A DNA stretch of 64,000 nt from AC-32 sp963719275 (GTDB lineage: Bacteria; Actinomycetota; Thermoleophilia; Gaiellales; Gaiellaceae), in contig CAVRBT010000010.1 in the NCBI GenBank assembly GCA_963719275.1, forward strand, positions 62,001 to 126,000, read 5' to 3'. Made by a program: the position numbers and the translations under genes. This document shows, one piece after another, positions 16,672-25,482 of this stretch. The notes beneath the pieces are model-generated. The model saw only the letters and a list, made by a program, of their open reading frames with translations. It did not search any database and was not told the DNA's origin. Every line of letters starts with the position of its first letter. Position 1 is the stretch's first letter.

Positions 16672-19137
16672 ATGCAGGAAACGACTGAGCAACCGACGCT
16701 GGCGCCGGAGGCTCCGGACGGCCTAGCCGCCTCCGCGCTTCAGGCGGAGGCATGGGCCGGGGAGCCCTTCCTCCACCCGGACGAGGATCCGGCGGTCGCG
16801 CTCGCGCCAGGATCGGCGCGGCGCCGCGCACTCGACGACGCGCTCGCCGAAATGGAGGCGGGCGGTCGCGCGCCGTCGTACGAGTGGAAGCGACGCTACG
16901 CGCTGATGCTCGGCCTCGAGCGCGTGCTCTCGCAGGACCAGCCTCGCCTCGCCTCGGGAACCGAGCTGCGGCGCCACCAGGTCGACGCGCTCGCCGGGAT
17001 GCTGACGGAGCTGATCGCCGCCACGCAGGCCGGGCAGGAGAACGGGAACGGCAACGGCGAGGCCGCGGAGGCCGTCGCCGAGGCCGAGGAGGAAGAGGAG
17101 GATCTCGGCATCCACCTCGAGGAGCGGGCCGAGGAGCTCGAGCTCCCCGAGGAGCACAAGGGCAAGGACCCGGGTGCGAACCGCCGCTTCCGGTTCCGCC
17201 ACCCGACGGCCTCCGGGAAGACGATCGCCGCCGCGGGCTTCGTCGAGGCGGCACGCACGCTCGGCGTCCTGATCCTCACCCACCGCCGTCTGCTCGTCTC
17301 CCAGTTCCACCGCGAGCTGACGACGGAGGGCTACGGCAACCGCTTCGAGGACGCGATCCTCAAGGGCACGACCACGCGGAAGAAGGCGCCCGTGACGGTG
17401 CAGACGTACGCCTGGTTCGCACGGCACTGGCAGGACCTCGACCCGCACGCGTACCACCTCGTGATCGCAGACGAGGCGCACACGGCGCTCGGCGAGAAGA
17501 CGAGCCACGCGATCCGCAGCTTCTCCGAGCCCATCTACATCGGCATGACGGCGACCGAGCAGTTGATCGCGAAGCAGGTCTCGGACGTCTTCCCGGCCTC
17601 GATCGACGAGCTCCCTCTCGGCGACGCCGCTCGGCGGGGGCTGATTGCGCCGCTTCGCTGTCTGCGCGTCCCACCTGCCGCGGCGATCTCGTCGGTGCCG
17701 ATCGTCGGCGGCGACTTCGAGGAGCGCGCGCTGGCCGCCGTCCTCGACCATACGGCCTTGAACCAGGCCGCCGCGAGCCTTTACCGCGACCGCTTCGACA
17801 ACGCGCCGGGCATCGTCTACGCGGCCGGCGTCGAGCACGCGTACAACCTCGCCAAGGAGTTCCGCGCGGTCGGGTTGAAAGCGGAAGCGGTCAGCGGCCG
17901 CACCCCGCCGCTGCAGCTCGCCGAGACCCTGGCGGCATACGAGCGCGGCGAGATCAACGTCCTGATCAACGCGATGCTCCTCGCCGAGGGCTGGAACTCG
18001 CCCCGCGCGACCGTCTGCATGCACCTCGCGCCAACCGCCTCGCGCCGCGTCTACCAGCAGCGCATCGGCCGAATCATGCGCATGCACCCGCGCAAGGAGG
18101 CCGGCGTCGTCATCGACTTCGTCCCCAAGGGTGCGACGCACAACGAGCGCGTCGTCTCGCTGCACAGCCTGCTGGACGCCGACTTCTACCGGGAGGGCGC
18201 GCGCGTCACGCCGGCACCCCGGCGGCGGGTCCAGCGACGGGCACGGCGCAAGCTTTCGCCGGCGCCGTGGCTAGTGCCGGTCACCCCGGACGTCAAGCGC
18301 CGCCTCGCCGTGATCGATCGCGAGTGGCAGCGCGTCGACCCGCGCTTCCTCGACGACGACGAGCAGCTCTACTGGGCCACGATCGCCGGCCGCGCCGTGC
18401 GCTTCGACGAGCGCGTCGAGTTCGTGAAGAAGTTCACCGAGGGCAAGGCGAGCCGCGCCGCCCTGGAGCAGTTCCTCAACGCCTGTGCGGCCGAGAACCC
18501 GAACCGCCGCCTGCGGCTGACCGCGCTCGCCGACCGCGTCTCGATGACGGTCGACCGAGCGAGCTTCGACGACCTCGTCACCCTCGTCACGCAGGCCCTG
18601 ACCTGGGAGAAGGACCGCGTGCACGGTGTGCGGACGCTGCTGCGCGCGCTGGGCGACGGCAAGGCCGACGCGCCCGAGCAGATCCTCGCCCGCTGGACCT
18701 GGCGGCTCGCGCGCTCGACGCGCAAGGTGCAGGACCGCCGGGCGAGCGCCGAGTTCCCCGAGGCGAAGCGGCTCCTGGGTGCGCTCGCGAACTCCCGCGG
18801 CCACCGGCACGAGGAGAACGCGGCGAAACTCGTGAACGCCGCGCTCGACCAGTCCCGCGAGGTCGGCGCCGCACTGCTGGCCTCGGCCGAGGGCTACACG
18901 CCGAGGGCGAACCAGCTGATCGACGCGGCCCGCGAGCGTCTGGGCACGATCCAGGAGGTCGCGAACGCGCTGGCCGACAACCTGCCGGCCCCGAAGGCCT
19001 CGGGCGGCCGCTCACGGCGGCGGCGGCGCAAGCGCAAGAAGAAGGGCCAGGCCCAACAGCAGGCGAAGCAGCAGCAGAACGGCGCTGCTCCCAACGCCGG
19101 GCAGGAGCAGGAAACCGCTCCGGCCACTGAGGCGTAA
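16672..19137 (+). CDS. DEAD/DEAH-box superfamily II helicase
   Basis: 821 aa. Walker A PTASGKT (about 181-187), DEAH box in IADEAHTALGEK (about 267), a helicase C-terminal domain ending with motif VI QQRIGRIMRMHP (about 463), then a ~270-residue helical region. The C-terminus is an RNA-binding-like basic tail (SRRRRRKRKKKG followed by Gln runs). An acidic insert (EAEEEEEDLGIHLEERAEELELPEE) precedes Walker A. Probably ATP-driven nucleic-acid remodelling; the precise role is unknown. ATG 16672 has no strong ribosome site. Confidence 0.88.
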   Translation: MQETTEQPTLAPEAPDGLAASALQAEAWAGEPFLHPDEDPAVALAPGSARRRALDDALAEMEAGGRAPSYEWKRRYALMLGLERVLSQDQPRLASGTELRRHQVDALAGMLTELIAATQAGQENGNGNGEAAEAVAEAEEEEEDLGIHLEERAEELELPEEHKGKDPGANRRFRFRHPTASGKTIAAAGFVEAARTLGVLILTHRRLLVSQFHRELTTEGYGNRFEDAILKGTTTRKKAPVTVQTYAWFARHWQDLDPHAYHLVIADEAHTALGEKTSHAIRSFSEPIYIGMTATEQLIAKQVSDVFPASIDELPLGDAARRGLIAPLRCLRVPPAAAISSVPIVGGDFEERALAAVLDHTALNQAAASLYRDRFDNAPGIVYAAGVEHAYNLAKEFRAVGLKAEAVSGRTPPLQLAETLAAYERGEINVLINAMLLAEGWNSPRATVCMHLAPTASRRVYQQRIGRIMRMHPRKEAGVVIDFVPKGATHNERVVSLHSLLDADFYREGARVTPAPRRRVQRRARRKLSPAPWLVPVTPDVKRRLAVIDREWQRVDPRFLDDDEQLYWATIAGRAVRFDERVEFVKKFTEGKASRAALEQFLNACAAENPNRRLRLTALADRVSMTVDRASFDDLVTLVTQALTWEKDRVHGVRTLLRALGDGKADAPEQILARWTWRLARSTRKVQDRRASAEFPEAKRLLGALANSRGHRHEENAAKLVNAALDQSREVGAALLASAEGYTPRANQLIDAARERLGTIQEVANALADNLPAPKASGGRSRRRRRKRKKKGQAQQQAKQQQNGAAPNAGQEQETAPATEA

Positions 19138-19173
19138 CGCCTCCTGTCTCAGCCAGACTGAAGCTCTAGCGCT

Positions 19174-20820
19174 ATGGACGGGCGTTTTATCCTGCTCCTC
19201 CCGATCGCCTTCGGCGCGGGAATCGTGACCGCGGTCTCACCGTGCGTGTTCCCGGTGCTGCCGATCCTCTTTGCGGGAGGCGCGAGCGGCGGCCGCCGGC
19301 GCCCGTACGCGATCATCGCCGGCCTCGTCACGAGCTTCGCCATCTTCACCCTCGTCGCGACGTGGCTGCTGGAGCAGCTGCACCTGCCGCAAGACTTCCT
19401 CCGCGACCTCTCGATCGCGCTCCTGCTCGTACTCGCCGCGACGCTGATCTTCCCCCGCTTCGGCGTGCTGCTCGAGCGGCCGTTCACTGCCCTGAGCCGG
19501 CGTGCTCCGAGCGGCGACCTCGGAGGCGGCTTCCTTCTCGGCGCGAGCCTCGGCCTCGTCTTCGTGCCCTGCGGCGGCCCCGTGATCGCCGCGATCTCGG
19601 CCAACGCCGCCCGGCTCGAGCTTGGGCCGAAGACGGTCGCGGTCACCCTCGCCTACGCGCTCGGAGCGGCGATCCCGATGCTCGCCGTGGCCGCGCTCGG
19701 GCAGAGCGCCACCCGGCGGCTGCGGGCCAACGCCGCCCACCTGCGGGTCGCCTTCGGCGTGCTGATGGCGGTCGCGGCACTCGCAATCGCGCTCGACGCC
19801 GACCGCCGGTTGCAGACGTGGTTCCCCGACTACACGCACGCGCTGCAGGGCCTCGAGCGGAGCTCCGTCGCGAACGACGAGCTCGGGACGCTGCAGCACC
19901 GCGGGGCTTCGCCCTTCCAGGCGACGGGGTCCGGCTCGCTCCCCGACTACGGCGTGGCGCCGCAGTTCGCGGGCATCTCCGAGTGGCTGCACTCCCGCCC
20001 GCTCACCATCGAGCAGCTGCGCGGGAAGGTGGCGCTCGTCGACTTCTGGACGTACTCGTGCATCAACTGCCTCCGCACGCTCCCGCATCTCGAGGCGTGG
20101 GACCAGCGCTACCGCAAGGCGGGGCTCGTGATCGTCGGCGTCCACACGCCCGAGTTCGCGTTCGAGCACGTCGTCTCGAACGTGCGCGAGGCCGCACGGA
20201 AGCTCGGTGTCCGCTACCCGGTCGCGATCGACAACGACTACGGCACCTGGGACGCGTACCGGAACGACGCTTGGCCGGCCGAGTACCTGATCGACCGCCG
20301 CGGGCATGTCCGCGAGATCAAGAAGGGCGAGGGGCAGTACGACGAGACCGAGCGGTCGATCAGGACGCTGCTCGGCGAATCCGGCTCCGCGCAGCTGGCG
20401 ATGGTCAAGGACCGCACGCCGCAGCACCTGACGACGCCGGAGTCGTACCTCGGCTGGGCGCGTCTCGACCGCTACGTCGGCTCGCCGATCACGCCCGACC
20501 GGGAGGCCGCGTACCGCTTCCCGCGCGAGATTCAGCTCAACGATCTCGCCTACGCCGGGCGCTGGACGGTCGGGCGCGAGCGGATCGTCGCCGGCCCCGG
20601 CGCGCGGCTGCGACTGCACTTCCTCGCGCAGCAGGTCTACCTCGTGCTCGGCGGCCACGGGCGGCTGCAGGTGTTCGTCGGCGGCCGACCGGCGAAGACG
20701 GTGCGCGTCAACGGCCTGAGCCGGCTCTACCCACTGTTGAGCTACCCCCGGCTGAGCGAGGGCGCGCTGGAGCTGCGCTTCACGCCGGGGATCTCGGCGT
20801 ACGCCTTCACCTTCGGGTAG
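19174..20820 (+). CDS. dipZ: DipZ-like protein: CcdA membrane domain plus thioredoxin and CBM-like domains
   Basis: 548 aa. Six-helix CcdA-type transporter domain (1-215) with paired cysteines in SPCVFP (24) and PCGGP (about 132), then an extracytoplasmic TlpA/thioredoxin domain (about 255-420) with active site WTYSCINC (291-298). The C-terminus (420-548) is a beta-rich carbohydrate-binding-like domain, as in mycobacterial DipZ. It would pass reducing power across the membrane to exported thiols. Monocistronic in appearance. Confidence 0.92.
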   Translation: MDGRFILLLPIAFGAGIVTAVSPCVFPVLPILFAGGASGGRRRPYAIIAGLVTSFAIFTLVATWLLEQLHLPQDFLRDLSIALLLVLAATLIFPRFGVLLERPFTALSRRAPSGDLGGGFLLGASLGLVFVPCGGPVIAAISANAARLELGPKTVAVTLAYALGAAIPMLAVAALGQSATRRLRANAAHLRVAFGVLMAVAALAIALDADRRLQTWFPDYTHALQGLERSSVANDELGTLQHRGASPFQATGSGSLPDYGVAPQFAGISEWLHSRPLTIEQLRGKVALVDFWTYSCINCLRTLPHLEAWDQRYRKAGLVIVGVHTPEFAFEHVVSNVREAARKLGVRYPVAIDNDYGTWDAYRNDAWPAEYLIDRRGHVREIKKGEGQYDETERSIRTLLGESGSAQLAMVKDRTPQHLTTPESYLGWARLDRYVGSPITPDREAAYRFPREIQLNDLAYAGRWTVGRERIVAGPGARLRLHFLAQQVYLVLGGHGRLQVFVGGRPAKTVRVNGLSRLYPLLSYPRLSEGALELRFTPGISAYAFTFG

Positions 20821-20884
20821 AACCGATGAGATCTCGGCCGCAGCCGGGTCAAAAGCATTCGACACCCCGACAGGAGGAGGACGA

Positions 20885-21250
20885 ATGGCCGGACAGATCG
20901 TGCATCTCGAGATCCCCGCGGACGACACCGCGCAGGCGCGCGAGTTCTGGGGCTCGCTCTTCGGATGGCAGTTCGAGACCTACCCGGGGCCGTCCGAGTA
21001 CCACATGACGCGGCTCACCGAGCAGCAAGGAGCGGCGATCATGAGCGCGGAGGGCAAGAAAGGGACGCGTCCCTACTTCGACGTCGACGACATCAACGCC
21101 GGCACCGCTCGCGTGAAGGAGCTCGGCGGGCAGGCCGACTCGCCGATGCCGGTCCCGCAGATGGGCTGGTTCGCGACCTGCACGGACCCGCACGGGAACG
21201 AGTTCGGGCTCTGGCAGACCGACCCGTCGGCGCCCGCGCCGGAGGGCTAG
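20885..21250 (+). CDS. VOC-family (glyoxalase-like) protein
   Basis: 121 aa, starting MAGQIVHLEIPADDTAQAREFW and ending NEFGLWQTDPSAP: a single VOC/bleomycin-resistance module of the 'lactoylglutathione lyase-like' type. First His and the C-terminal Glu ligand (NEFGL) are kept. AGGAGGAGG (20872-20880) gives an unusually strong ribosome site for this window. No substrate prediction. Confidence 0.88.
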   Translation: MAGQIVHLEIPADDTAQAREFWGSLFGWQFETYPGPSEYHMTRLTEQQGAAIMSAEGKKGTRPYFDVDDINAGTARVKELGGQADSPMPVPQMGWFATCTDPHGNEFGLWQTDPSAPAPEG

Positions 21251-21269
21251 CGCTTACTACTACTGCTCG

Positions 21270-21328
21270 CCAAGGCACCGCTTGCGGTGCCGCTCGAGAG
21301 GACGCGTGGGCTTTGCCCACGCGTCCTC
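21270..21328. repeat. Dispersed two-hairpin repeat, family A, copy 2 (inverted)
   Basis: AAGGCACCG-CTTG-CGGTGCC followed by a perfect GGACGCGTGGGC / GCCCACGCGTCC stem. Its reverse complement aligns with the copies at 5218-5276 and 27413-27474. It lies between convergent genes next to the stop of the PAC2 gene. Confidence 0.75.
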
Positions 21329-21332
21329 TTCG

Positions 21333-21358
21333 GGCACGCGAGCTACTGCTCGCGTGCC
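21333..21358. terminator. Hairpin over the PAC2 stop codon
   Basis: Perfect 10-bp arms GGCACGCGAG / CTCGCGTGCC, 6-nt loop. The loop contains the TAG stop of the minus-strand gene. Adjacent to repeat copy 2, so it may belong to the same insertion. Confidence 0.5.
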
Positions 21359-22233
21359 GCGTCTTCGCCGCCGCCGTTCTGCTCGCGCTCACGGAGAAAG
21401 CGCGTCAGCTCGGCCGCAAGGGCGTCGCCCGACGGCAGCTCCGACGCCTCCTCGAGCTGGTCGGCGCGCCGCTCGAGCTCCTCGACGTAGGCCGCGGTCT
21501 CCTCGTCGGAGGCGACCGCCTCGCTGACCTGCTCCTCGTAGGAGCGGGCGGCCTCCTCCAGCTCGTCGGCCTCGACGCTGACGCCGATGAGCGAGCCGAG
21601 CCGCTCGCACAGCGCAAGCGCCCCGCGCGGGCTCGGCGTCAGCGAGACGTAGTGCGGCACCGCCGCCCAGAGGCTCGCCGAGGCGATCCCGCGTTGGCGG
21701 CACACGTCGTGAAGGACGCCGACGATCCCCGTCGGCCCCTCGTAGCGCGACGCCGAGAGCCCCAGCCGCTCGACGAGCTCCTCGTCGGTCGCGCTGCCCG
21801 TCACCGGCGCCGACCGCGTGTGCGGCACGTCGGCGAGCAGCGCGCCGAGCGTGATCATCAGCTCGATGCCGAGGTCGCCCGCGAGGCCGACGACGAGATC
21901 GCTGAAGGTGCGCCAGCGGAGGTTCGGCTCGATCCCGAGCAAGAGCACGACGTCGCGGTCGAGCCCGTCGGGGCGCGCGTGGTAGAAGGCGGTCTCCGGC
22001 CAGTCGATCCGGCGCGTCAGCCCCTCCTCGAGCGAGACGTGCGGCCGCGTGGCCTGGAAGTCGAAGAAATCCTCCGGGTCGACCTCGGCAAAGCGCTCCG
22101 CGGCCCAGGTCTTGGCCAGGTACCCGGCGGCGAGCGTGGCCGCCTGTGCGCCGTCGTTCCAGCCGCGAAAGGCGGCGACGAGGACCGGCCGTGTGAGCTC
22201 CGGCCGCCGGTCGATGCGAAGCTCCTCGCCCAC
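21343..22233 (-). CDS. PAC2-family protein (proteasome-assembly-chaperone-like)
   Basis: 296 aa. PAC2 superfamily features: N-terminal RPVLVAAFRGWNDGAQAATLAAGYLAK, DFFDFQATRPHVSLEEG, and the central VLLLGIEPNLRW and YEGPTGIVGVLHD stretches. Related actinobacterial proteins are ATP-grasp-like or chaperone-like with unclear role. The GTG start has TAGACT 6 nt upstream, and the TAG is the stop codon of the upstream ctaA gene. Coiled, acidic C-terminus (VASDEETAAYVEELERRADQ). Confidence 0.85.
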   Translation of the reverse strand: MGEELRIDRRPELTRPVLVAAFRGWNDGAQAATLAAGYLAKTWAAERFAEVDPEDFFDFQATRPHVSLEEGLTRRIDWPETAFYHARPDGLDRDVVLLLGIEPNLRWRTFSDLVVGLAGDLGIELMITLGALLADVPHTRSAPVTGSATDEELVERLGLSASRYEGPTGIVGVLHDVCRQRGIASASLWAAVPHYVSLTPSPRGALALCERLGSLIGVSVEADELEEAARSYEEQVSEAVASDEETAAYVEELERRADQLEEASELPSGDALAAELTRFLREREQNGGGEDAAREQ

Positions 22234-22242
22234 TCGCTCAGT

Positions 22243-23187
22243 CTACGTGCGGACTTGCGCAAAGGCGGCCGGCGGACGCCACAGAACGGTGACGAACCCG
22301 ACGAGCAGAGCCCAGACCGCCGCGGCCACGCCAACGTGCACGAGCACGAGCGGCCACGGCAGGTGCGTGCGGTACTGCAGCTCACCGAGCCCCATCTGCA
22401 CGAGCAGCAACCCGAAGAGGCCGAGACCGTACGCGAAGATGCGCGGCCAGCGCGCGCGCTGCGAGGCGAGGTAGCCGAGCAGGAAGACGAGGCCGAGGCC
22501 GAAGATCCCGACCGCGGTGGCGTGGATGTACACGAGGGGCGCAAGCCGCCAGAAGCGGTCGACGTGATCGGCGGTCCCCCCGCCGGAGTGCGGGCCGCCG
22601 GCGGTCGCCAGCGTCCCGCTCACCAGCAGCACCGCGCAAGCAGCTACGAGGACGAGGCCCGCGCGGGGAACCTCCCGCGGCAGCGCGTTCTCCGCCGAGC
22701 CCGACCGAAGCCGCAGCGCCTCCAGCGCAAGCACGACCGCGCCCGCGATCACGGCCATCGAGAGCAGCAGGTGCGCCGCCACGACGGGCCAGTGGAGGTC
22801 GGTGTTCACGGCGAGGTAGCCGAGCGGCGCCTGCGCGAGCGTGCCCGCGAAGACCCAGAGCGCCAGGCGCCGGCCACGGCGACTCAGCCCTGGCACGGAG
22901 CGCGCGGCGACCGCCGTCAGCAGTACGGAGAAGATCACGACCCCGCCGAGCGCGCGGTTCCCGAACTCGATGAACGCGTGGTAGTCCTTGGCCGGAAGCG
23001 GGTGCCCCGCCTCGCAGCCCGGCCAGTGACGGCAGCCGAGGCCGGAGTCGGTCACGCGCACGGCCGCGCCGGTCAGCACGATCAGCCAGAGCGCGCCCAG
23101 CGAGATCAGCGTCAGTTGCAGGAAGCGCGTTGGCGAGAGCTCGAGCCGCCGGAGCCGCCCGAGCGCCGTCGACGACTCGACGTGCAC
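22243..23187 (-). CDS. ctaA: Haem A synthase
   Basis: 314 aa with eight predicted membrane helices and the family pattern: GAAVRVTDSGLGCRHWPGCEAG (the cysteine-bearing loop), the haem-ligand His in HAFIEFGNR, ALAQAPLGYLAVNTDLHWPVVAAHLLLS and HATAVG. It converts haem O to haem A for cytochrome c oxidase, implying aerobic respiration. Leaderless pattern: TAGCAT, 7 nt, GTG, where TAG is the stop of the upstream gene. Confidence 0.93.
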   Translation of the reverse strand: MHVESSTALGRLRRLELSPTRFLQLTLISLGALWLIVLTGAAVRVTDSGLGCRHWPGCEAGHPLPAKDYHAFIEFGNRALGGVVIFSVLLTAVAARSVPGLSRRGRRLALWVFAGTLAQAPLGYLAVNTDLHWPVVAAHLLLSMAVIAGAVVLALEALRLRSGSAENALPREVPRAGLVLVAACAVLLVSGTLATAGGPHSGGGTADHVDRFWRLAPLVYIHATAVGIFGLGLVFLLGYLASQRARWPRIFAYGLGLFGLLLVQMGLGELQYRTHLPWPLVLVHVGVAAAVWALLVGFVTVLWRPPAAFAQVRT

Positions 23188-23197
23188 GCCCCAGATG

Positions 23198-24445
23198 CTA
23201 GAGAAGCGGCTCCAGCAGGGCGGGGTAGCCGTCCGCGCCCTCGAAGGGCGTCGGGCGCGAGCCGAGGAAGAGCGGCCGGTCGGCGGCGTTGAGCAGCACC
23301 GGCATCAGGTCGGGCCCGCGCAGCTGCCCCAGGATCCCCGCCACGAACGGAAGCTCGCCGAAGCTCGCCACGCCATCCGCGCGCACCCCCGGCCCGGCCA
23401 CGAGCAGCGGCACCGGGTCGCCCGAGTGGATCACGTCAGGTGACGCCGGCGTCGCGTGGTCGCCGGTAATGCAGACGATCGCTCGCTCGGTGGGGAGCTC
23501 GTTCAAAGCGGCATCGAGCTCCGCAATCGCGTCGCGCTTGACCGTGGGGTCCTTCGTGTGCCCGGCGGCGTCGGTGGTCTTCTGGTGACAGAGGACGAAC
23601 GTGTCGCCGGCGTCGAGGCGCTCCACGGCCAACGCGACGCGGCGGCGCAGGTCGCGGACCGGGTCGTCGGTCTCCGGCGCATCCACCGGCTCCAGCCCCA
23701 GGGCGATGGCGAGCCCGCGCAGGAAGGCCGAATCGGCGGCAAAGGCACCGGTGACGCCGTGCCGCTCGAGAAACGTCGGCACACGCCGCTGGCGTCCGAA
23801 CCACTTGAGCGTGATCACGTTGAACCGCTCGCCCTCGAGCCGGCGCATCACCTCGCGCGTCCACTCCTCGCACGCGCGCGCCGTGCGTTTCGCCTCCGGC
23901 ATCAGCGGCTGCGGCCGCAGCAGCGGGTGCCACGCGCGGAAGAAGGCGTCGCTGTCGGTCACGCGCTCGTCGGCCCCACCCGAGATGCGCAGGATCGCCT
24001 CGCCGCGCCAGACGTGGGCCAGCGAGAACGTCAGCCCCTCGACCTCGATCCCGTTGCAGCACTCGACCAGCCGCTCCGCCTCCTCGGCGTCCCGCTCGGG
24101 GTCCGGCCGGCCGGTCAACCACCAGCCGTCCTCCCGCCGCTCGGCCGGCCGCAGCGCCGCGTAGGCGAAGACGTGCTCGTCGCTCACCTCCTGCCCCCGC
24201 CCGAGCGCCTCGAACACCGCGCGACCGGGAAACTCGTCCCGCCGGTAGCCGAGCAGCGACCAGTGCGCGACCTCGCTCGACGGCGCCCGCCCCGGGCCGA
24301 CCGCGTAGACCAGCCCGCACGAGCCGCGCGCCGCGAGCGCGTCGAGGTTCGGTGTGACCGCCGCTTCATTCCCGGTGCGACCGCCGAGTACCTCGTGCGC
24401 CCGGTCGCCGAGGCCGTCGAGCAGGAGGACGACAATGGGGTACAC
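23198..24445 (-). CDS. Alkaline-phosphatase-superfamily phosphoglycerate mutase-like enzyme (ApgM-type)
   Basis: 415 aa. The N-terminal metal site VVLLLDGLGDR is followed by a mobile nucleophile Ser in APSSEVAHWSLLGY. The C-terminal metal-binding cluster includes CHQKTTDAAGHTKDP and CITGDHATP. This is the arrangement of archaeal-type cofactor-independent phosphoglycerate mutase and related phosphopentomutase-like enzymes. First gene of a three-gene minus-strand row with ctaA and PAC2. Substrate not certain. Confidence 0.8.
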   Translation of the reverse strand: MYPIVVLLLDGLGDRAHEVLGGRTGNEAAVTPNLDALAARGSCGLVYAVGPGRAPSSEVAHWSLLGYRRDEFPGRAVFEALGRGQEVSDEHVFAYAALRPAERREDGWWLTGRPDPERDAEEAERLVECCNGIEVEGLTFSLAHVWRGEAILRISGGADERVTDSDAFFRAWHPLLRPQPLMPEAKRTARACEEWTREVMRRLEGERFNVITLKWFGRQRRVPTFLERHGVTGAFAADSAFLRGLAIALGLEPVDAPETDDPVRDLRRRVALAVERLDAGDTFVLCHQKTTDAAGHTKDPTVKRDAIAELDAALNELPTERAIVCITGDHATPASPDVIHSGDPVPLLVAGPGVRADGVASFGELPFVAGILGQLRGPDLMPVLLNAADRPLFLGSRPTPFEGADGYPALLEPLL

Positions 24446-24486
24446 GCGGCGCGGAGGCTATCCCGCGCCGCGCGTTCGAACGACCG

Positions 24487-25371
24487 CTACCGCGTCTTCG
24501 GCACCTTGACGACGATCGTGCGGCTATAGCCGTCGAGGTAGCCCGCGCCGGCCTGGTTCAGCGACATAAAGATGCGGACCGCATAGCGGTACCCAGGGCG
24601 CAGCCCCAGCAGCCGGAAGCGCTGCTGCGAGTGCCGGTTCAGGAACACCGGCCGCACCTTCACCCACTCGTGGAAGCGTGTGAACTTCTGCAGGTAGACC
24701 TTCTTGCCCATGAGCGAGCGGTCGACCCTGACCTTCACCGAGGCCCAGCGCTTCGCGGTCACGAGCGAGACGGACGGGCGGAGCTGGACGCCGATATTGT
24801 CGCTGAGGGTGTTCTTCCAGTGCACCTGGTAGGTCGTCAGCAGCGTGGGCTTGACGATCGTGTCCCACACCCCGCCGGTGCCGGTCAGGAGCGTCGCGAC
24901 CTGTTGGAACGAGGCCTGCCCGTAGGGCTGTGCCCAGACCGTGATCGTCTGACCTGCCTGGCTGGTCGAGATCGCGCCGGAGAGGTGGGTCGAGGCGCCG
25001 TAGGTGAGGATTGGCTGGCTCGCGCCGATCGTGATCGCGGGCGGCGGGCCCTTGACCACGACCTTGCCCTTCAGCGCGGGGTGCAGCGCGTCGTGGTAGC
25101 CGAAGGTGCCGGCCGTGTTGAACACGTGCGTGTAGCTCTTGCCGGGAGCGAGCGTGGCCGAGGCGAAGCTACCGTTGTTCGCGACGATCTGGTGGTTCTT
25201 CGTGTCGCGGTTTGTCCACTTGATCGCGTCCGTGGTCGCGATGGTGACCGTCTTGGGCGAGAAGCCGCCCGACTTGATCGCGACGGCCTTGGTGGCCGTC
25301 GCCGCGGGCTGCGAGGCGCCGGTCACGATGAGCGCCAGCACGGCGGCGACGGGGAGAGCGACAGTGCGCAT
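24487..25371 (-). CDS. Secreted cupredoxin-fold protein lacking copper ligands
   Basis: 294 aa. Signal peptide (1-26), then a plastocyanin/amicyanin-like domain (27-107): SGGFSPKTVTIATTDAIKWTNRD, NHQIVANNG, and TFGYHDALHPALKG. In this family the last motif normally reads YHCxxHPxMxG; here Cys is Asp94 and Met is Leu100, while His60 and His97 remain, so a normal type-1 copper site is unlikely. The C-terminal half is beta-rich and ends in a Lys/Arg-rich tail. AGGGGG precedes ATG by 7 nt. Three phased TTACACG boxes lie upstream. Confidence 0.82.
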   Translation of the reverse strand: MRTVALPVAAVLALIVTGASQPAATATKAVAIKSGGFSPKTVTIATTDAIKWTNRDTKNHQIVANNGSFASATLAPGKSYTHVFNTAGTFGYHDALHPALKGKVVVKGPPPAITIGASQPILTYGASTHLSGAISTSQAGQTITVWAQPYGQASFQQVATLLTGTGGVWDTIVKPTLLTTYQVHWKNTLSDNIGVQLRPSVSLVTAKRWASVKVRVDRSLMGKKVYLQKFTRFHEWVKVRPVFLNRHSQQRFRLLGLRPGYRYAVRIFMSLNQAGAGYLDGYSRTIVVKVPKTR

Positions 25372-25442
25372 TCGGGAACCCCCTGGGTCTGCGACGATTG
25401 CTACTTGTTCAAACGCGCCCGGTGGCGAAAAGTTCTGCGGCC

Positions 25443-25482
25443 TTACACGACCCTTCGCGGGCGCTTACACGGCCCTTACACG
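25443..25482. promoter_or_regulatory. Three helically phased TTACACG boxes
   Basis: TTACACG occurs at 25443-25449, 25465-25471 and 25476-25482: start-to-start distances 22 and 11 bp, i.e. two turns and one turn of B-DNA. They lie 72-111 bp upstream of the cupredoxin-like gene; the last overlaps the stop codon of the NMN adenylyltransferase gene. Tandem 11-bp-spaced sites are typical of OmpR/PhoB-family response regulators. Confidence 0.5.
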
